Below are positions 1 to 10,021 of a stretch of 64,000 nt of DNA, piece after piece. The number at the start of each line of letters is the position of its first letter. Position 1 is the first letter of the stretch. The stretch lies in the NCBI GenBank assembly GCA_963721905.1, contig CAVRMF010000008.1:496001-560000 (forward strand), given 5' to 3'. A program made the translations under genes and the position numbers. This DNA comes from Roseiarcus sp963721905 (GTDB taxonomy: Bacteria; Pseudomonadota; Alphaproteobacteria; Rhizobiales; Beijerinckiaceae). The notes under the pieces are model-generated. The model was not told the origin of the DNA, made no database searches, and was given only the letters and a program-made list of their open reading frames with translations.

Positions 1-668
1 ACCAGGACGATCTGCCGCTGTTCTCCGTCTCGCGGCCGGCGCGCGAGACGGAGCCGGACGCGAGATTATCGCCGATGCCGCTCGGCGCGCATGTGGTCGA
101 GGACTACCGGCGCTTATCTCTCTCGCTGAAGGCTCACCCGACCTCGTTCATGCGCGCCCGCCTCGCCGCGCGCGGCGTCACGCGCTCGGATGCGCTTGCC
201 CACATCAGGAGCGGCGAGCGCGCGACCGTTGCCGGCCTCGTGCTGGTGCGCCAGCGGCCCGGCACCGCCAAGGGCGTCATCTTCATGACGCTGGAGGACG
301 AGGCGGGCGTCGCCAATGTGATCGTCTGGCCGAAGGCGTTCGAGCGCTTGCGCGCGATCGTGCTCGGCGCGCGTTTCGTCGCCGTGACCGGCAAGCTGCA
401 GAACGAGCAGGGCGTCATCCACATCGTCGCCGACCGCATGGCCGATCTGACGCCGATGCTGGGGCTTCTGTCGGAAGCGGGCGCAACGATTGCGACGACG
501 GCCCGCGCCGACGAGGTGCGCCGGCCGCAAACGACCATGGCGCAGAAGCGCCAGGGCAATCGTTTCGCGCAAACCCCGCGCCTCGACGACCCGGGCGCGC
601 CGCCTGTCGCCACGCTCGACGGCGCCGAGGTCAAGCGCGCGATGCCGGCGGGACGCAATTTCCGGTGA
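1..668 (+). CDS. dnaE2: Error-prone DNA polymerase DnaE2, C-terminal part
   Basis: The frame is open from base 3 to a TGA at 666-668; the gene begins before the window. The visible 221 residues hold the C-terminal OB-fold of the C-family polymerase DnaE2: 'ERATVAGLVLVRQRPGTAKG', then 'FMTLEDEAGVANVIVWP' and a tail reading 'GVIHIVADRMADLT'. DnaE2 works with ImuA and ImuB in SOS-induced translesion synthesis; in this family the OB-fold part lies after the polymerase domain and is non-catalytic. Its usual partners imuA and imuB would lie upstream, outside the window. The replicative DnaE1 has a related OB-fold, but the short tail after it and the 'ADR' ending fit DnaE2 better. Codon use is typical of the surrounding high-GC core genome. 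Confidence 0.85.
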   Translation, partial: QDDLPLFSVSRPARETEPDARLSPMPLGAHVVEDYRRLSLSLKAHPTSFMRARLAARGVTRSDALAHIRSGERATVAGLVLVRQRPGTAKGVIFMTLEDEAGVANVIVWPKAFERLRAIVLGARFVAVTGKLQNEQGVIHIVADRMADLTPMLGLLSEAGATIATTARADEVRRPQTTMAQKRQGNRFAQTPRLDDPGAPPVATLDGAEVKRAMPAGRNFR

Positions 669-669
669 T

Positions 670-1027
670 GGTCGCGCGAGCGCCATGAAATGGCGATGGT
701 CGCCTCGGCATCGGTAATTGGCGTGGCCGTGGAGCCGATGGCATAGTCGGCCCGCGTCTTGAACCGATAGGCGGCGCCTAGAAAGGTCACGAGGTCGCGT
801 CCGATACGCGGCTCGGTCCTCGCCAGCCGGGTAAATTCGCTACGGACGCCCCGGTGCGTCTTCGCCACCTTGCCGCTTTGCCCGAAGATGTAAGCCTCGG
901 CGGCATGGAATGCGGCAACGTAGGCTTAGCGCGCGGCGACATGGGACAAGGGCAACGCTGCAATCTTCCGGGCGTCGGCAAGCGTGGCGCGGGCGTTCAC
1001 AAGATAATCGGCGGTTTCGGCCTTCAT
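670..1027 (-). pseudogene. HEPN-domain protein remnant (MNT/HEPN partner), interrupted by a stop
   Basis: Starting at an ATG at 1027, which overlaps the stop of the upstream MNT fragment as ATGA, the frame reads 'MKAETADYLVNARATLADAR', then a TAA at codon 34 (926-928). It resumes in the same frame as 'AYVAAFHAAEAYIFGQSGKV', 'KTHRGVRSEFTRLARTEP' and 'AYRFKTRADYAIGS'. This is the usual C-terminal half of an HEPN protein of the DUF86/DUF4145-like kind that pairs with minimal nucleotidyltransferases. Similarity fades near 690, beside the dnaE2 stop. HEPN proteins of this type are often RNases neutralised by the adjacent MNT. The internal stop, the broken partner and the lost end argue for a dead module, although the TAA could be a single-base error. 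Confidence 0.6.
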
Positions 1028-1270
1028 AAATCCAGGCCGTCCTTGCGGAGCTCGTGCATGAAGCCGGTGCGTTCGCGATAGGCCCCGGCAGGAAAGGGGG
1101 TGGCGGAAATGACTGCGCCTGTGTCCAATAGAATATCGGTGCTGACGGCGGCAAGACGAAAGCTCTCGGCAGTGAACGTGCCAACGTCTTCGAGAAAAAC
1201 GGCAATGTCGTAATCGGAATCCGGCTTTCGCATCGCCGCGCGCGCGAGAGCCAAAGAGGACGACACGCTA
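1024..1270 (-). pseudogene. MNT nucleotidyltransferase remnant, frameshifted
   Basis: The minus strand reads 'VLFGSRARGDA' (about 1235-1268), the G-S-x-A-R-G nucleotide-binding motif of the DNA polymerase beta-like minimal nucleotidyltransferases. After a one-base shift at the AAA near 1226-1229 it continues as 'RKPDSDYDIAVFLED', the metal-binding D-x-D region, then runs to a TGA at 1024-1026. The start of the gene is missing: the sequence upstream belongs to a CoA-transferase gene fused at about 1270. The ATGA overlap with the HEPN remnant shows that the two were once a coupled pair, as in known MNT-HEPN toxin-antitoxin systems, where MNT modifies or restrains HEPN. Here the pair cannot be made intact. 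Confidence 0.65.
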
Positions 1271-1784
1271 TTCCCAACGCCAGATAAAGCGCGCCGCCGC
1301 CGAGATCGCCGACCAGCGTCAATGGCGGCGTCGGCGGCTGACCCTTGCGACCGATCGCAGCCAGTGCGCCGGTGAGCGCGATATAGTTGAGATCGTGCGC
1401 AGCGGCCGTCGCGAGCGGGCCGGACTGGCCCCAGCCGGTCATGCGGCCACAGACCAGCCGGGGATTTCTCGCGAGGCACGCATCGGGACCAAGGCCCAGC
1501 CGCTCCGCGACGCCGGGACGGTAACCCTCGATCAACCCGTCCGCTTCCTCGACCAGCGACAGCACGAAGCCCACGCCGGCCGGACTTATGAGATCGACGG
1601 CGATCTGCTCGCGTCCGCGCAGCAAGAGGTTATATTTGAGCGGCCGCGGAAACCCCAAATTCGAGGGCGTCTTGCGCTCGATGCGGAGCACCGTCGCGCC
1701 GAGGTCTGCAAGCGTCATCGCGCACATCGGACCCGGGCCGATTCCGGCCAGTTCGACGATCTTCACGCCCGCCAGCGGTCCCAT
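1270..1784 (-). pseudogene. CaiB/BaiF CoA-transferase family, 3'-truncated
   Basis: An ATG at 1784 with the ribosome site AAAGGAG opens a frame of clear CaiB/BaiF (type III CoA-transferase, alpha-methylacyl-CoA racemase-like) sequence: 'MGPLAGVKIVELAGIGPGPM', then 'LADLGATVLRIERK' and 'DGLIEGYRPGVAERLGLGPD'. About 172 residues are preserved, up to 'GALYLALGI' near 1275; the family is normally 350-400 residues. After that the same frame runs on into the MNT fragment and is no longer CoA-transferase. The gene has lost more than half its length, including the C-terminal part of the interlocked fold, so it should be non-functional. The junction is a direct fusion of two unrelated broken genes. 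Confidence 0.75.
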
Positions 1785-1931
1785 TGCGGCTCCTTTCGCA
1801 CGCGGAAAATCGCTCCATTACGAGGCAATTCTTTTGTCGCGCGAAACGACGGTCGAGGCCACACATCCATGTTTGCGCCGAGGGCGTCGCCGGGCGTTGC
1901 GAAAGCGCGACGGCGGGTCCGTCTTACGCTA

Positions 1932-1993
1932 GACAGTCCTCCTACGTCACGGGAACCGCACTGGCGGTGGACGGAGGTCGGTCGTACCACTGA
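1932..1993 (+). pseudogene. C-terminal tail of a short-chain dehydrogenase (fragment)
   Basis: The plus strand reads 'SSYVTGTALAVDGGRSYH' followed by TGA at 1991-1993. The pattern S-x-Y-V-T-G-x-x-L-x-V-D-G-G is the classic C-terminus of SDR-family oxidoreductases. Nothing upstream (1800-1930) resembles the Rossmann core or the YxxxK active site, so only the last 20 or so residues survive. It belongs to the decayed block between dnaE2 and the sugar operon. Confidence 0.6.
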
Positions 1994-2006
1994 GACGCGT
2001 CATGCT

Positions 2007-2235
2007 TTAGCCGACGAACACCGACCATCCCATCGCCTTGGCGAGTCTCTCGAGCGCAAGCGTGCCGAGCAGTGAATTTCCGTGGCGATCGAGCCCTGGC
2101 GCCAGACGGCGATCGATGCGCGTCCTGGGGCGATCGCCAATATGCCTCCGCCGACGCCGCTTTTGGCCGGGATGCCGACCCGGAAGGCGAAGTCGCCGGA
2201 GCCATCATAGTGTCCGCAGGTCAGATTGGCCTCTC
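2007..2235 (-). pseudogene. C-terminal fragment of glutaminase (GlsA), frameshifted
   Basis: The minus strand reads 'LTCGHYDGSGDFAFRVG' and 'IPAKSGVGGGILAIAPGRAS', then 'IAVWRQ', shifts one base, and ends 'GLDRHGNSLLGTLALERLAK', 'AMGWSVFVG' and TAA at 2007-2009. The K-S-G-V-G-G-G motif and the G-N-S-x-x-G ending are diagnostic of serine-dependent beta-lactamase-fold glutaminases (L-glutamine to glutamate plus ammonia). The N-terminal three-quarters with the S-x-x-K active site is absent. The remaining stretch to 2325 shows no gene. Confidence 0.7.
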
Positions 2236-2325
2236 CCTATGGTTTGAAGGTCACGTTACGCTCGCCGCGGACATTCTCCTCTTTTCTGTGTCCACGGAAC
2301 CGGCAGCAGGCCATCCCGAACAACG

Positions 2326-3393
<1,068 letters not shown>

Positions 3394-3408
3394 GAAAAGT
3401 CTCCGAAG

Positions 3409-5562
3409 TCAGGCCGGGACGGCCGCCGAAACCGCCACGCCCGATAGGTCCGGCGCGCCGCGCGGCGGGCCGACGTGGATTGCGTCGCAAGAGCAAGCGC
3501 CGCCTTGGAGGATCAACGCGACCCCGCCGTCCGCGAGAGCAAGTGGGCTTTCGTCGAGGGCGTTGAGCTGAATGCCGTTGACCGAAGCCTCGATCGTCGC
3601 GCCGGAGACTTGGACGACAAACGCGTAAGGGGTCTCGAAGCTCCAAGCGAAGGCGCTCTCAGCAAGGACGTTCACCGCCTCGTCTACAACGCGCACGAGG
3701 CGCAGGCGATCCGGCCGCACCAGCAGCACGGCGTAATAGCGGCGCAAGCCCTGCACCCGCGCGCCGACGCCCGCGTATTCAGCCAAGTGAACCGTCAGCG
3801 CCATCTCCACCCGGTAGTCGGTCCATCGACGCCCTCCGTGGATGATCATGCCTTCGCCGCGGTCCTGCGAGATTCGAAATGCCTGCGGAAAGTTGGTCGA
3901 GAAGACGCCGACCGCATTGACCCAGGCTCTGCGCCAGAACTCTCCAGGCGCGTCCGGCCGCCGGAGCTCGACGTTGGGCGGTCCGTCCCATCGCAGATAG
4001 TCGAGCAGGATCGCACCGTCGGTTGTCGCGCCGTCCGAATGAAAGACGAGGCCGATCGATTGGATCGGTTCTCCGCCAGTATCGGGCAAACGCCAGGTCA
4101 AAACCGTCTCCGTGCCAGGCGAAAGAACGACCGGTGCGCTGTCAAGCGGCGAAAGGGCGTCATTTGCCCCATATACGAGCGCGCGCAGACCGACACTGAC
4201 AGGATTAGCGTTGCGCGTGTCCGCTTCCACGCGCGCTCGCACGATTTCCCCCGGATAGACGAGGGGCGTCGCCGTGAGCTCGTAGGTGCGCATGCGCGCA
4301 ACCTCGGGCGGCGCGAAAGTTGGCGTCAGCACCGTCGCCGGCTCGGCGCCAAGACCGGCGTAGCGCACTCGCAGGGCCCGGCCGGCGCCATGGGGAACGT
4401 TCCTAATGACAGGCCTTGCGGCTCCGTCGCCCGCTGGCATGAACCCTTGCACGCTGCCGGGCGGAGAAAAGTGAAACTGGGCGCCGTCCTTGGGCGCGAT
4501 TTGCGGTTGCTGACCGGCGAGCTTGCGTCCGAGGTCGACGAGCCGCGCGCTGACCCGCACCGCGTCGTTGATCGCGCCCCCGCCGTCAGCGGAGGAAATG
4601 AGCATCCGGTCGGCGATCGGCCCACGCCAATCTCGGCCCGCCTCGATCCCCTCGAGGCCGAGCATCGCGCCCATCAGACAGCCGACATTGCCCGCGTTGC
4701 AGTCCGTATCCCAGCCCGAGGTGCACACGATTGTCTGCGCCCGCGAGAAGTCGGCGGGCTCGTAGAGGAGGGTCATGATCATCAGCGCGTGGTTGGGGAC
4801 GACATGGCAATTGCCGGGATATTTGTCGTAGCCATAGCGCGCCTCGATCGCCTGCCGCGTGTCGCGCCAGTCCGAATACTGGCGCCGCCATTGGCGGATA
4901 TCTGCGACAAGCTTCGCGATCGGGCTCGAGGCCGGAATGTGCGCAAGGCCGATGTCGATCAGCCGCTCGACGTCTCGCGATACGAAGGCCTCGGCCTCCA
5001 TCGCCGCCCACAGTTTCGCGGCGTCCACCGCCGTCCCGTCGTGACTGACCTTGGCCGCCTGCTCTGCGAGGCGCGCCGCGAGAGACGGATTTCCCGGCGC
5101 AACGATCGCCCAGCCGTCGATGAAGATCTGCGCGCCGATCTGCTCGGCGACGGCCTGGCCGTTGACTGCGATCGACCCGCTTTCAGGCGCCTCGATCCCG
5201 CGCTTCAAATTGAGCCAGGCGGTGTGCTCGGTGGAATTGCCGTTCCCGCCCCACCAAAGGATGGCGCGATTCTCGACGATGTAGTTGAGCCAGGTCTTGC
5301 CGATCTCGCGCGAACTGATGTCAGGGCGCGCGCCGTGATCCTCGAGAGCGCGGATGAAGGTGAACGTCCCGGCGATATCGTCATCGGTGACGACCAACGG
5401 ACAGGCAAGACGCTCGTGGACATAGTTCTCGATGGGCCCGAGCTCGTCGATGATCCGCTGATACGTCCATCCCTCGAAAGGGCGGCCGAGATAGACGCCG
5501 ATCAGCTTGCCGAGTACCGCGGCGTAGGCCCGCTCCGCGTAGTCCTGCGGCAGAGTTCTCAT
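3409..5562 (-). CDS. ADP-ribosylglycohydrolase-fold protein with C-terminal carbohydrate-type domain
   Basis: 717 residues in two parts. Residues 1 to about 340 show the ADP-ribosylglycohydrolase (DraG/ARH) fold, with metal-site motifs 'TDDDIAGT' (59-66) and 'GWDTDCNAG' (283-291) and a central helical region. Residues from about 360 to 710 are beta-rich, resembling concanavalin/jelly-roll domains fused to glycosidases ('DGAILLDYLRWDG', then 'GEGMIIHGGRRWTDYRVEM'). ARH-fold enzymes hydrolyse N- or O-glycosidic bonds to ribose or related sugars. In this setting, between a glycosidase and transport genes, a role in cleaving an imported glycoside is more likely than reversal of protein ADP-ribosylation; that is inference. 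No signal peptide is visible, so a cytoplasmic location is likely. It lies 9 nt after the GH172 gene. Confidence 0.8.
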   Translation of the reverse strand: MRTLPQDYAERAYAAVLGKLIGVYLGRPFEGWTYQRIIDELGPIENYVHERLACPLVVTDDDIAGTFTFIRALEDHGARPDISSREIGKTWLNYIVENRAILWWGGNGNSTEHTAWLNLKRGIEAPESGSIAVNGQAVAEQIGAQIFIDGWAIVAPGNPSLAARLAEQAAKVSHDGTAVDAAKLWAAMEAEAFVSRDVERLIDIGLAHIPASSPIAKLVADIRQWRRQYSDWRDTRQAIEARYGYDKYPGNCHVVPNHALMIMTLLYEPADFSRAQTIVCTSGWDTDCNAGNVGCLMGAMLGLEGIEAGRDWRGPIADRMLISSADGGGAINDAVRVSARLVDLGRKLAGQQPQIAPKDGAQFHFSPPGSVQGFMPAGDGAARPVIRNVPHGAGRALRVRYAGLGAEPATVLTPTFAPPEVARMRTYELTATPLVYPGEIVRARVEADTRNANPVSVGLRALVYGANDALSPLDSAPVVLSPGTETVLTWRLPDTGGEPIQSIGLVFHSDGATTDGAILLDYLRWDGPPNVELRRPDAPGEFWRRAWVNAVGVFSTNFPQAFRISQDRGEGMIIHGGRRWTDYRVEMALTVHLAEYAGVGARVQGLRRYYAVLLVRPDRLRLVRVVDEAVNVLAESAFAWSFETPYAFVVQVSGATIEASVNGIQLNALDESPLALADGGVALILQGGACSCDAIHVGPPRGAPDLSGVAVSAAVPA

Positions 5563-5571
5563 CGCGGACGC

Positions 5572-6684
5572 CTAAATGATTTCGAGATAGTCGCGATCCG
5601 GCAGCGGCGGAAAGGGCGCTGTCGGCAGCGTCTGGTACCAATAGGCGACGGAGGCGATGTCGTCCTGCAGCGGCAGGTAGCGTCGCTTGTCCTTCTCCGT
5701 CCGCCAGCCGATCGCTTGCAGGGTGACCTTGAGATCCGCGTCGAAACGGATCGGATCCATGATATGCCAGCGATAGAGGCCGAAGCGCTGTTGCGACTGA
5801 TAGGTCCCGTCCGGCCGGATGACTTGCGGCAGGCCTGCATAGGGCGTTGTGAACTCAATGTAGGCGCGCGGGAATGCCGCGTCGATCGTCCCCGCGTCGA
5901 AGTTGTACGCGCCGCAAAAATAATCCTCGGTGCCGGTCCCGCAGATTGTCGGCCACTCATCGCCGTCGAGGAAAAACTTGATCTCCCCCTCCCCCCACCA
6001 GCCGGAATTGTTGACGCCCCAGGCAACATAAGTCCCGACATAGTGACCCCGTCCGCGCACGCCGTCGAGCACGACGTAGTCCTGCTTGAACGGCAACGGG
6101 TTGGTCCGCCGAAACCGCGCATGGAAATAGGCGGCGTCCTCGGGAACTTCGGTGAGCGTATAGTTGATCTGCCAGTATATGATCGCCTCCGAATCCGGAT
6201 CGCGGTTCTCGAGGGTGAGACGCGCGCCCTGGCGAAAAGGCATCTCCCAGTAGCAGTTGAACGCCCGGCCCGGATTGACGCAAACGGCAAGCGAACTCAC
6301 CTGCGCGTATCGGCCCCAACCGCAGGCGAAAAAATCGCCAAGCGGCGCCTCGACCGACGGCTGCTCCTGGCCGTCCCAGTGAATGCGCAAAACGAGATCG
6401 CGCCAGCGTACGTTCGCCGGCGTGATCCAGATCTGCTGAATGGCGCCCGACCCCTCGATGTCGCCGAGCAGAAGCGTCTCTCCTGGAGCTACGCGCTTCG
6501 AGGGCGAAATCTTCCAGCCGCGCCCGAGCCCGCGCGCGTGGACCGACCCGGTCCCGTCCTCGGCCATCCCGCCCCCGCCCTTCTCGCCTGTCGGGTTTTC
6601 GGCGCTGATCGAGCGGGACCTCGCGTCAGAAAGAAGCGACAGATTGCCGAGATGCAGTCCGAGACCCGAAAAGCGCTGCGTCAT
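5572..6684 (-). CDS. GH172-family (DUF2961) glycoside hydrolase
   Basis: A 370-residue DUF2961 protein, the family classified as GH172, which includes alpha-D-fructofuranosidase/difructose-dianhydride I enzymes and arabinofuranosidases. Signature stretches are 'WWGEGEIKFFLDGD' (229-242) and 'GTGTEDYFCGAYNF' (249-262). Glu232 and Glu253 are 21 residues apart, the spacing I remember for the catalytic pair Glu270/Glu291 of the characterised bifidobacterial enzyme; I could not check this. No signal peptide is seen, so it probably acts on sugars after import. It sits between the permease genes and the ADP-ribosylglycohydrolase-fold gene. A furanoside (fructo- or arabinofuranosyl) substrate is the most natural guess for the operon. 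Confidence 0.85.
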   Translation of the reverse strand: MTQRFSGLGLHLGNLSLLSDARSRSISAENPTGEKGGGGMAEDGTGSVHARGLGRGWKISPSKRVAPGETLLLGDIEGSGAIQQIWITPANVRWRDLVLRIHWDGQEQPSVEAPLGDFFACGWGRYAQVSSLAVCVNPGRAFNCYWEMPFRQGARLTLENRDPDSEAIIYWQINYTLTEVPEDAAYFHARFRRTNPLPFKQDYVVLDGVRGRGHYVGTYVAWGVNNSGWWGEGEIKFFLDGDEWPTICGTGTEDYFCGAYNFDAGTIDAAFPRAYIEFTTPYAGLPQVIRPDGTYQSQQRFGLYRWHIMDPIRFDADLKVTLQAIGWRTEKDKRRYLPLQDDIASVAYWYQTLPTAPFPPLPDRDYLEII

Positions 6685-6715
6685 GGCAATTGTCCCTTTG
6701 CGCTTCCTGATGAGC

Positions 6716-7576
6716 TCATTTGATGCCGCTCGTCTTGATCGACTCGATGATGCGCTTCTGGAAGATGACGAACATTACGATGGTCGGCAGAGCGACGACG
6801 GTCGAGGCCGCCATGATGTAGTTCCAGGAGCCATTGTACTGTTGTCGGAAGCTTGCGATCGCGACCTGCACCATCCAAAGGTCCTGGTTGGATATGATGG
6901 TCAGCGGCCAGAGGAAGGAATTCCAGTTGGCGAGGAAGAACAGGATCGCCAGCGCCGAGAGAATGGGGCGGCTGAGCGGGAGGATGATCGACCACCAGAT
7001 TCGGAAATAGCCGGCGCCGTCAATCAGCGCCGCCTCCTCGAGTTCTCGCGGCACGGCCAGATAGAATTGGCGCAGCAGGAAGATGCCGAACGCGTTGAAG
7101 ATCGAGGGAACGATCAGGCCGGCGTAGCTGTCGAGGAGGTGCAGGGCGCGCGCGAGAATGAACAGGGGCACGATGATCACCGGCTGCGAGATCAGGAAGG
7201 TCGCGAACATGGCGAGAAAGATTGCGTCGCGCCCGGGAAACCTCAGTCTTGCCAGCGCATAGCCCGCCATGGAGTGGAAAACGAGCGCGACGACCGTGAC
7301 CACGGCCGCCACGAAGAACGTGTTCCACAGATAGCGGAGGAAGTCGACCTGGGTGAAGACGTAGACGAAATTCGCGAAAGTCGGATGGTGCGGCACAAGA
7401 TTGACGCCGAACACCTCGTTCGTCTCCTTCAGCGACATCGACACCATATAAAAGAGCGGCGCGACGGTCATGAAGGAGAGAATCGAGGCGACCACGTAAA
7501 GCGCAATGCGCACCGGCTGGAGCCGTCGGCGCTCGTCCGCGTCCTCCTCCGTGAACGCCGAAGCGACCTCAGCCAT
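6716..7576 (-). CDS. Sugar ABC transporter permease (MalG type), operon 1
   Basis: 286 residues with six predicted membrane segments; the first is 'IALYVVASILSFMTVAPLFY'. The EAA coupling loop is clear: 'EEAALIDGAGYFRIWWSIIL' followed by 'PLSRP', the site that docks onto the ATPase. It forms the MalG-like half of the CUT1 importer with the upstream MalF-like protein, whose 3' end it overlaps by 8 nt (7569-7576), implying coupled translation. It ends 'SIKTSGIK', a common C-terminus of this subfamily. Confidence 0.93.
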   Translation of the reverse strand: MAEVASAFTEEDADERRRLQPVRIALYVVASILSFMTVAPLFYMVSMSLKETNEVFGVNLVPHHPTFANFVYVFTQVDFLRYLWNTFFVAAVVTVVALVFHSMAGYALARLRFPGRDAIFLAMFATFLISQPVIIVPLFILARALHLLDSYAGLIVPSIFNAFGIFLLRQFYLAVPRELEEAALIDGAGYFRIWWSIILPLSRPILSALAILFFLANWNSFLWPLTIISNQDLWMVQVAIASFRQQYNGSWNYIMAASTVVALPTIVMFVIFQKRIIESIKTSGIK

Positions 7577-8528
7577 AGGTGAACCGCCCGCCGCGCGTCA
7601 GCGCGAACAGGAGAACCGTGATCGCCATCAGCACGACGACGAGGACGGACGCCATGGCGGCGGCATAGCCGTACTCGTTGAACAGGAACGCCTGCTGGTA
7701 GATGTAGAAGATCGCGAGCGAGGTCGAATTCGCTGGTCCTCCCTTCGTCATGATATAAATGAGGTCGAAGGTCTGCGATCCGCACACCGCGGCGACCGTC
7801 GAGACGAGCAGGACGAAGAAGCTCGTCGGCTGCAACAGCGGCAGGGTGATCTTGAAGAAGGATTGCACCGCCCCGGCTCCGTCAATGCGCGCCGCCTCGT
7901 AATATTCGCGCGGAATGTCCTGCAACCCGCCGAGAAAGATCAGCATGTAGAAGCCCATGAGGAACCAGACGCTGATCACGACGACGGTGAGGAGGGCAAA
8001 GTGCGGATCGCCGAGCCACGAGATCGACTGCAGATTGAACGTCGCGCCGAACTGATTGAAGAGGCCGATCTTGTCGACGAGCAGGACCTGCCAGACGAGC
8101 CCGACGACAACGAGGCTGACGGTCTGCGGCATGAACAAGAGGCTGCGCACGATCGTGTTGAAGCGCGAGTTCGACTGCACGAGCAGCGCAAGCCCGAGCC
8201 CGACGACATAAAGCGACGGGACGAGCGCGACCACGTAAAGAACGGTCACTTCGATGCTTCGCCAGAACAGCGGATCGGCCATCATCCGCCGATAGTTGGC
8301 AAAGCCGACGAACTGGTACTCGCCAAAACCGCTGACCGAAAAGAAGCCGAGGCTGAGCGAAAGGATCATCGGCCCGCCGACAAAAATCAGCAGGCCGATT
8401 GCGTCCGGCGCAACAAAAAGGTAGCCCGCGATCCGTTCACGCGCGCGGTTGGAAAGCCGCGGGCCTTCGTCGACCGAGGGTGCCGCGGCGCGGGCGCCCT
8501 CTCGTGCGGGGGCGACGCGATCCTGCAT
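7569..8528 (-). CDS. Sugar ABC transporter permease (MalF type), operon 1
   Basis: 319 residues, an N-terminal cytoplasmic leader of about 30 residues followed by six membrane segments, for example 'RIAGYLFVAPDAIGLLIFVG'. The EAA loop reads 'EYYEAARIDGAGAVQSFFKI' then 'TLPL'. It pairs with the MalG-like protein at 6716-7576. Its start abuts the stop of the solute-binding protein at 8528, so the first three transport genes are closely packed. Confidence 0.92.
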   Translation of the reverse strand: MQDRVAPAREGARAAAPSVDEGPRLSNRARERIAGYLFVAPDAIGLLIFVGGPMILSLSLGFFSVSGFGEYQFVGFANYRRMMADPLFWRSIEVTVLYVVALVPSLYVVGLGLALLVQSNSRFNTIVRSLLFMPQTVSLVVVGLVWQVLLVDKIGLFNQFGATFNLQSISWLGDPHFALLTVVVISVWFLMGFYMLIFLGGLQDIPREYYEAARIDGAGAVQSFFKITLPLLQPTSFFVLLVSTVAAVCGSQTFDLIYIMTKGGPANSTSLAIFYIYQQAFLFNEYGYAAAMASVLVVVLMAITVLLFALTRGGRFTYG

Positions 8529-9875
8529 CAGAGGATCGGCGCGCCTTTGTACCCGGCGAGGAAGGCGTCGATCTGGTCGGAGGCGGCCGCCGCCGCTTGC
8601 TCCGGACTTTGCCCGTTGAGCTGCGCAGCCTGGATCGCGTCCGAAATCGCCTTGTAGACCGGCGGCGGCATCCGCGGCTCGGCGCGCGCTCCCGGGTAGA
8701 TCTCGTCGGTAAACACCTTGAGGAAGCCGTTCTCGAATGCGGCCTTGCCGCCTTCAAGGGCCGATTTTGTCGGCGGCATATCGCTCTTGGCCTTGGTGCA
8801 CCAATCGACGATCCGCTCGACCGAGCCCCCCTTCGGCGATCCGAGCGCCCAGGCGCAGAATTCGCCGGCCGCCTTTGGATTCCATCCGCGCGCATTGGCG
8901 ACGAAGGCCCAGCCGCCGCCAATGGTGATGTATTTTCCGCCAGGAGGCGTCGGCAGCTTGAAGACGCCGTACTTGAAATCGGGCGCGCCCTCGCGCAACT
9001 GGGCGATCGCCCAGATGCCGACGTTCTGCATTGCGCAATAGCCGGAGCCAATATTCGGCACCGCGTCCCACGCGCCGCCGCCGAGCGGCTTGCGCGGCGC
9101 AACGCCCATGGCGATCGAATCCTGCCAGAACTTAAGCGCTTGCACGGTCGCGGGAGAATTGAAGGCACTCTTGCCCTCCTTCGTCTGGAAGTCCCCGCCG
9201 GCTTCCCAAAGGAACGGATACCAGGTGAAATTCTGGTAGTAGCCGGGGCTCGTCTCGAACAGGACCCCGAACCGCTTCGCGTTCGTCAGCTTTTTGGCGA
9301 CGGAGAGGAGATCCTCCCAGGTCTTCGGAACATCCTTGTCGGTGAGCCCGATTTCGTTGAAGGCGTCGACGCTATAATACATGGCCATCGGCTCGACTTC
9401 GTACGGCAGGCCATAAATTTTCCCGTCGACCATGCGATTGGCGATCACGCTGGGAAAGAAATCGTCCCGCGCGGCCTGCTCCATGAATGGCGTCAGATCG
9501 AGCAGCACGCCGCCGTTGTAGTAGCGCAGGAAATCGCCGGGGCTGATGATGAAGAGGTCAGGACCCGATCCCGAGGCGAATGCGGTCGGCAGCTTGGTGC
9601 CGTCCATGTAGGAGTTGTTCGGCACGTAGACGAGCTCGACCTTGACCTCGTGGCTGTCGTTCCAGCCCTTGACCACGTCCTCGAACCATTTGTCTTGAGT
9701 TCGCGACGCCGCCTCCCGGCGCGTAGAATTGCCAGAACTTCAACGTTTGCGCCGCGAAGCCACGGGAAACGTAGGGAAATCCGGTGATCGCCGCCGCCGC
9801 TACGCCGCCGGCGAGGACGGCTCTGCGGCTTGGGCATCGACGCGCCGCGCGTATTTCGTTTGCGATACCGACCAT
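8528..9875 (-). CDS. Extracellular sugar-binding protein of operon 1 (apparent frameshift)
   Basis: The ATG at 9875 opens 'MVGIANEIRAARRCPSRRAV' and continues with a hydrophobic stretch and 'GFAAQTLKFWQFYAPGG', a twin-arginine-like signal peptide and the start of a CUT1 solute-binding protein. At about 9701-9720 the frame breaks by one base in a G-rich run; the rest reads 'KWFEDVVKGWNDSHEVKVEL' and on to 'GYKGAPIL' at 8528. The restored protein is about 449 residues, normal for the family. The mature protein would capture the sugar in the periplasm and deliver it to the two permeases. As first gene of the operon it is the most 5' product. I think the break is a sequencing indel, because the whole downstream frame is well preserved; real inactivation would leave the importer without a receptor. 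Confidence 0.85.
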
Positions 9876-10021
9876 GGCAGCTTCCTCCTCATGCGCATTG
9901 TTTGCGCGTTGAAAACGGCGTCGCCCCTAGTATCTCTTTGGCGCCGGGAACCCCGTCCGTCGGCGCTTTTCCGTCCCCCCCGTCCGCCCGCGAGAAGGTC
10001 TAGCTATCTTTCCCGGCAGGC

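Noticed and set aside
3475..6723. Very long plus-strand open frame (1,082 codons) opposite the GH172 and ADP-ribosylglycohydrolase-fold genes
   Set aside because: It is antisense to two well-supported genes, is rich in Arg, Pro and Asp as expected of a shadow frame in high-GC DNA, and shows no domain or ribosome site.
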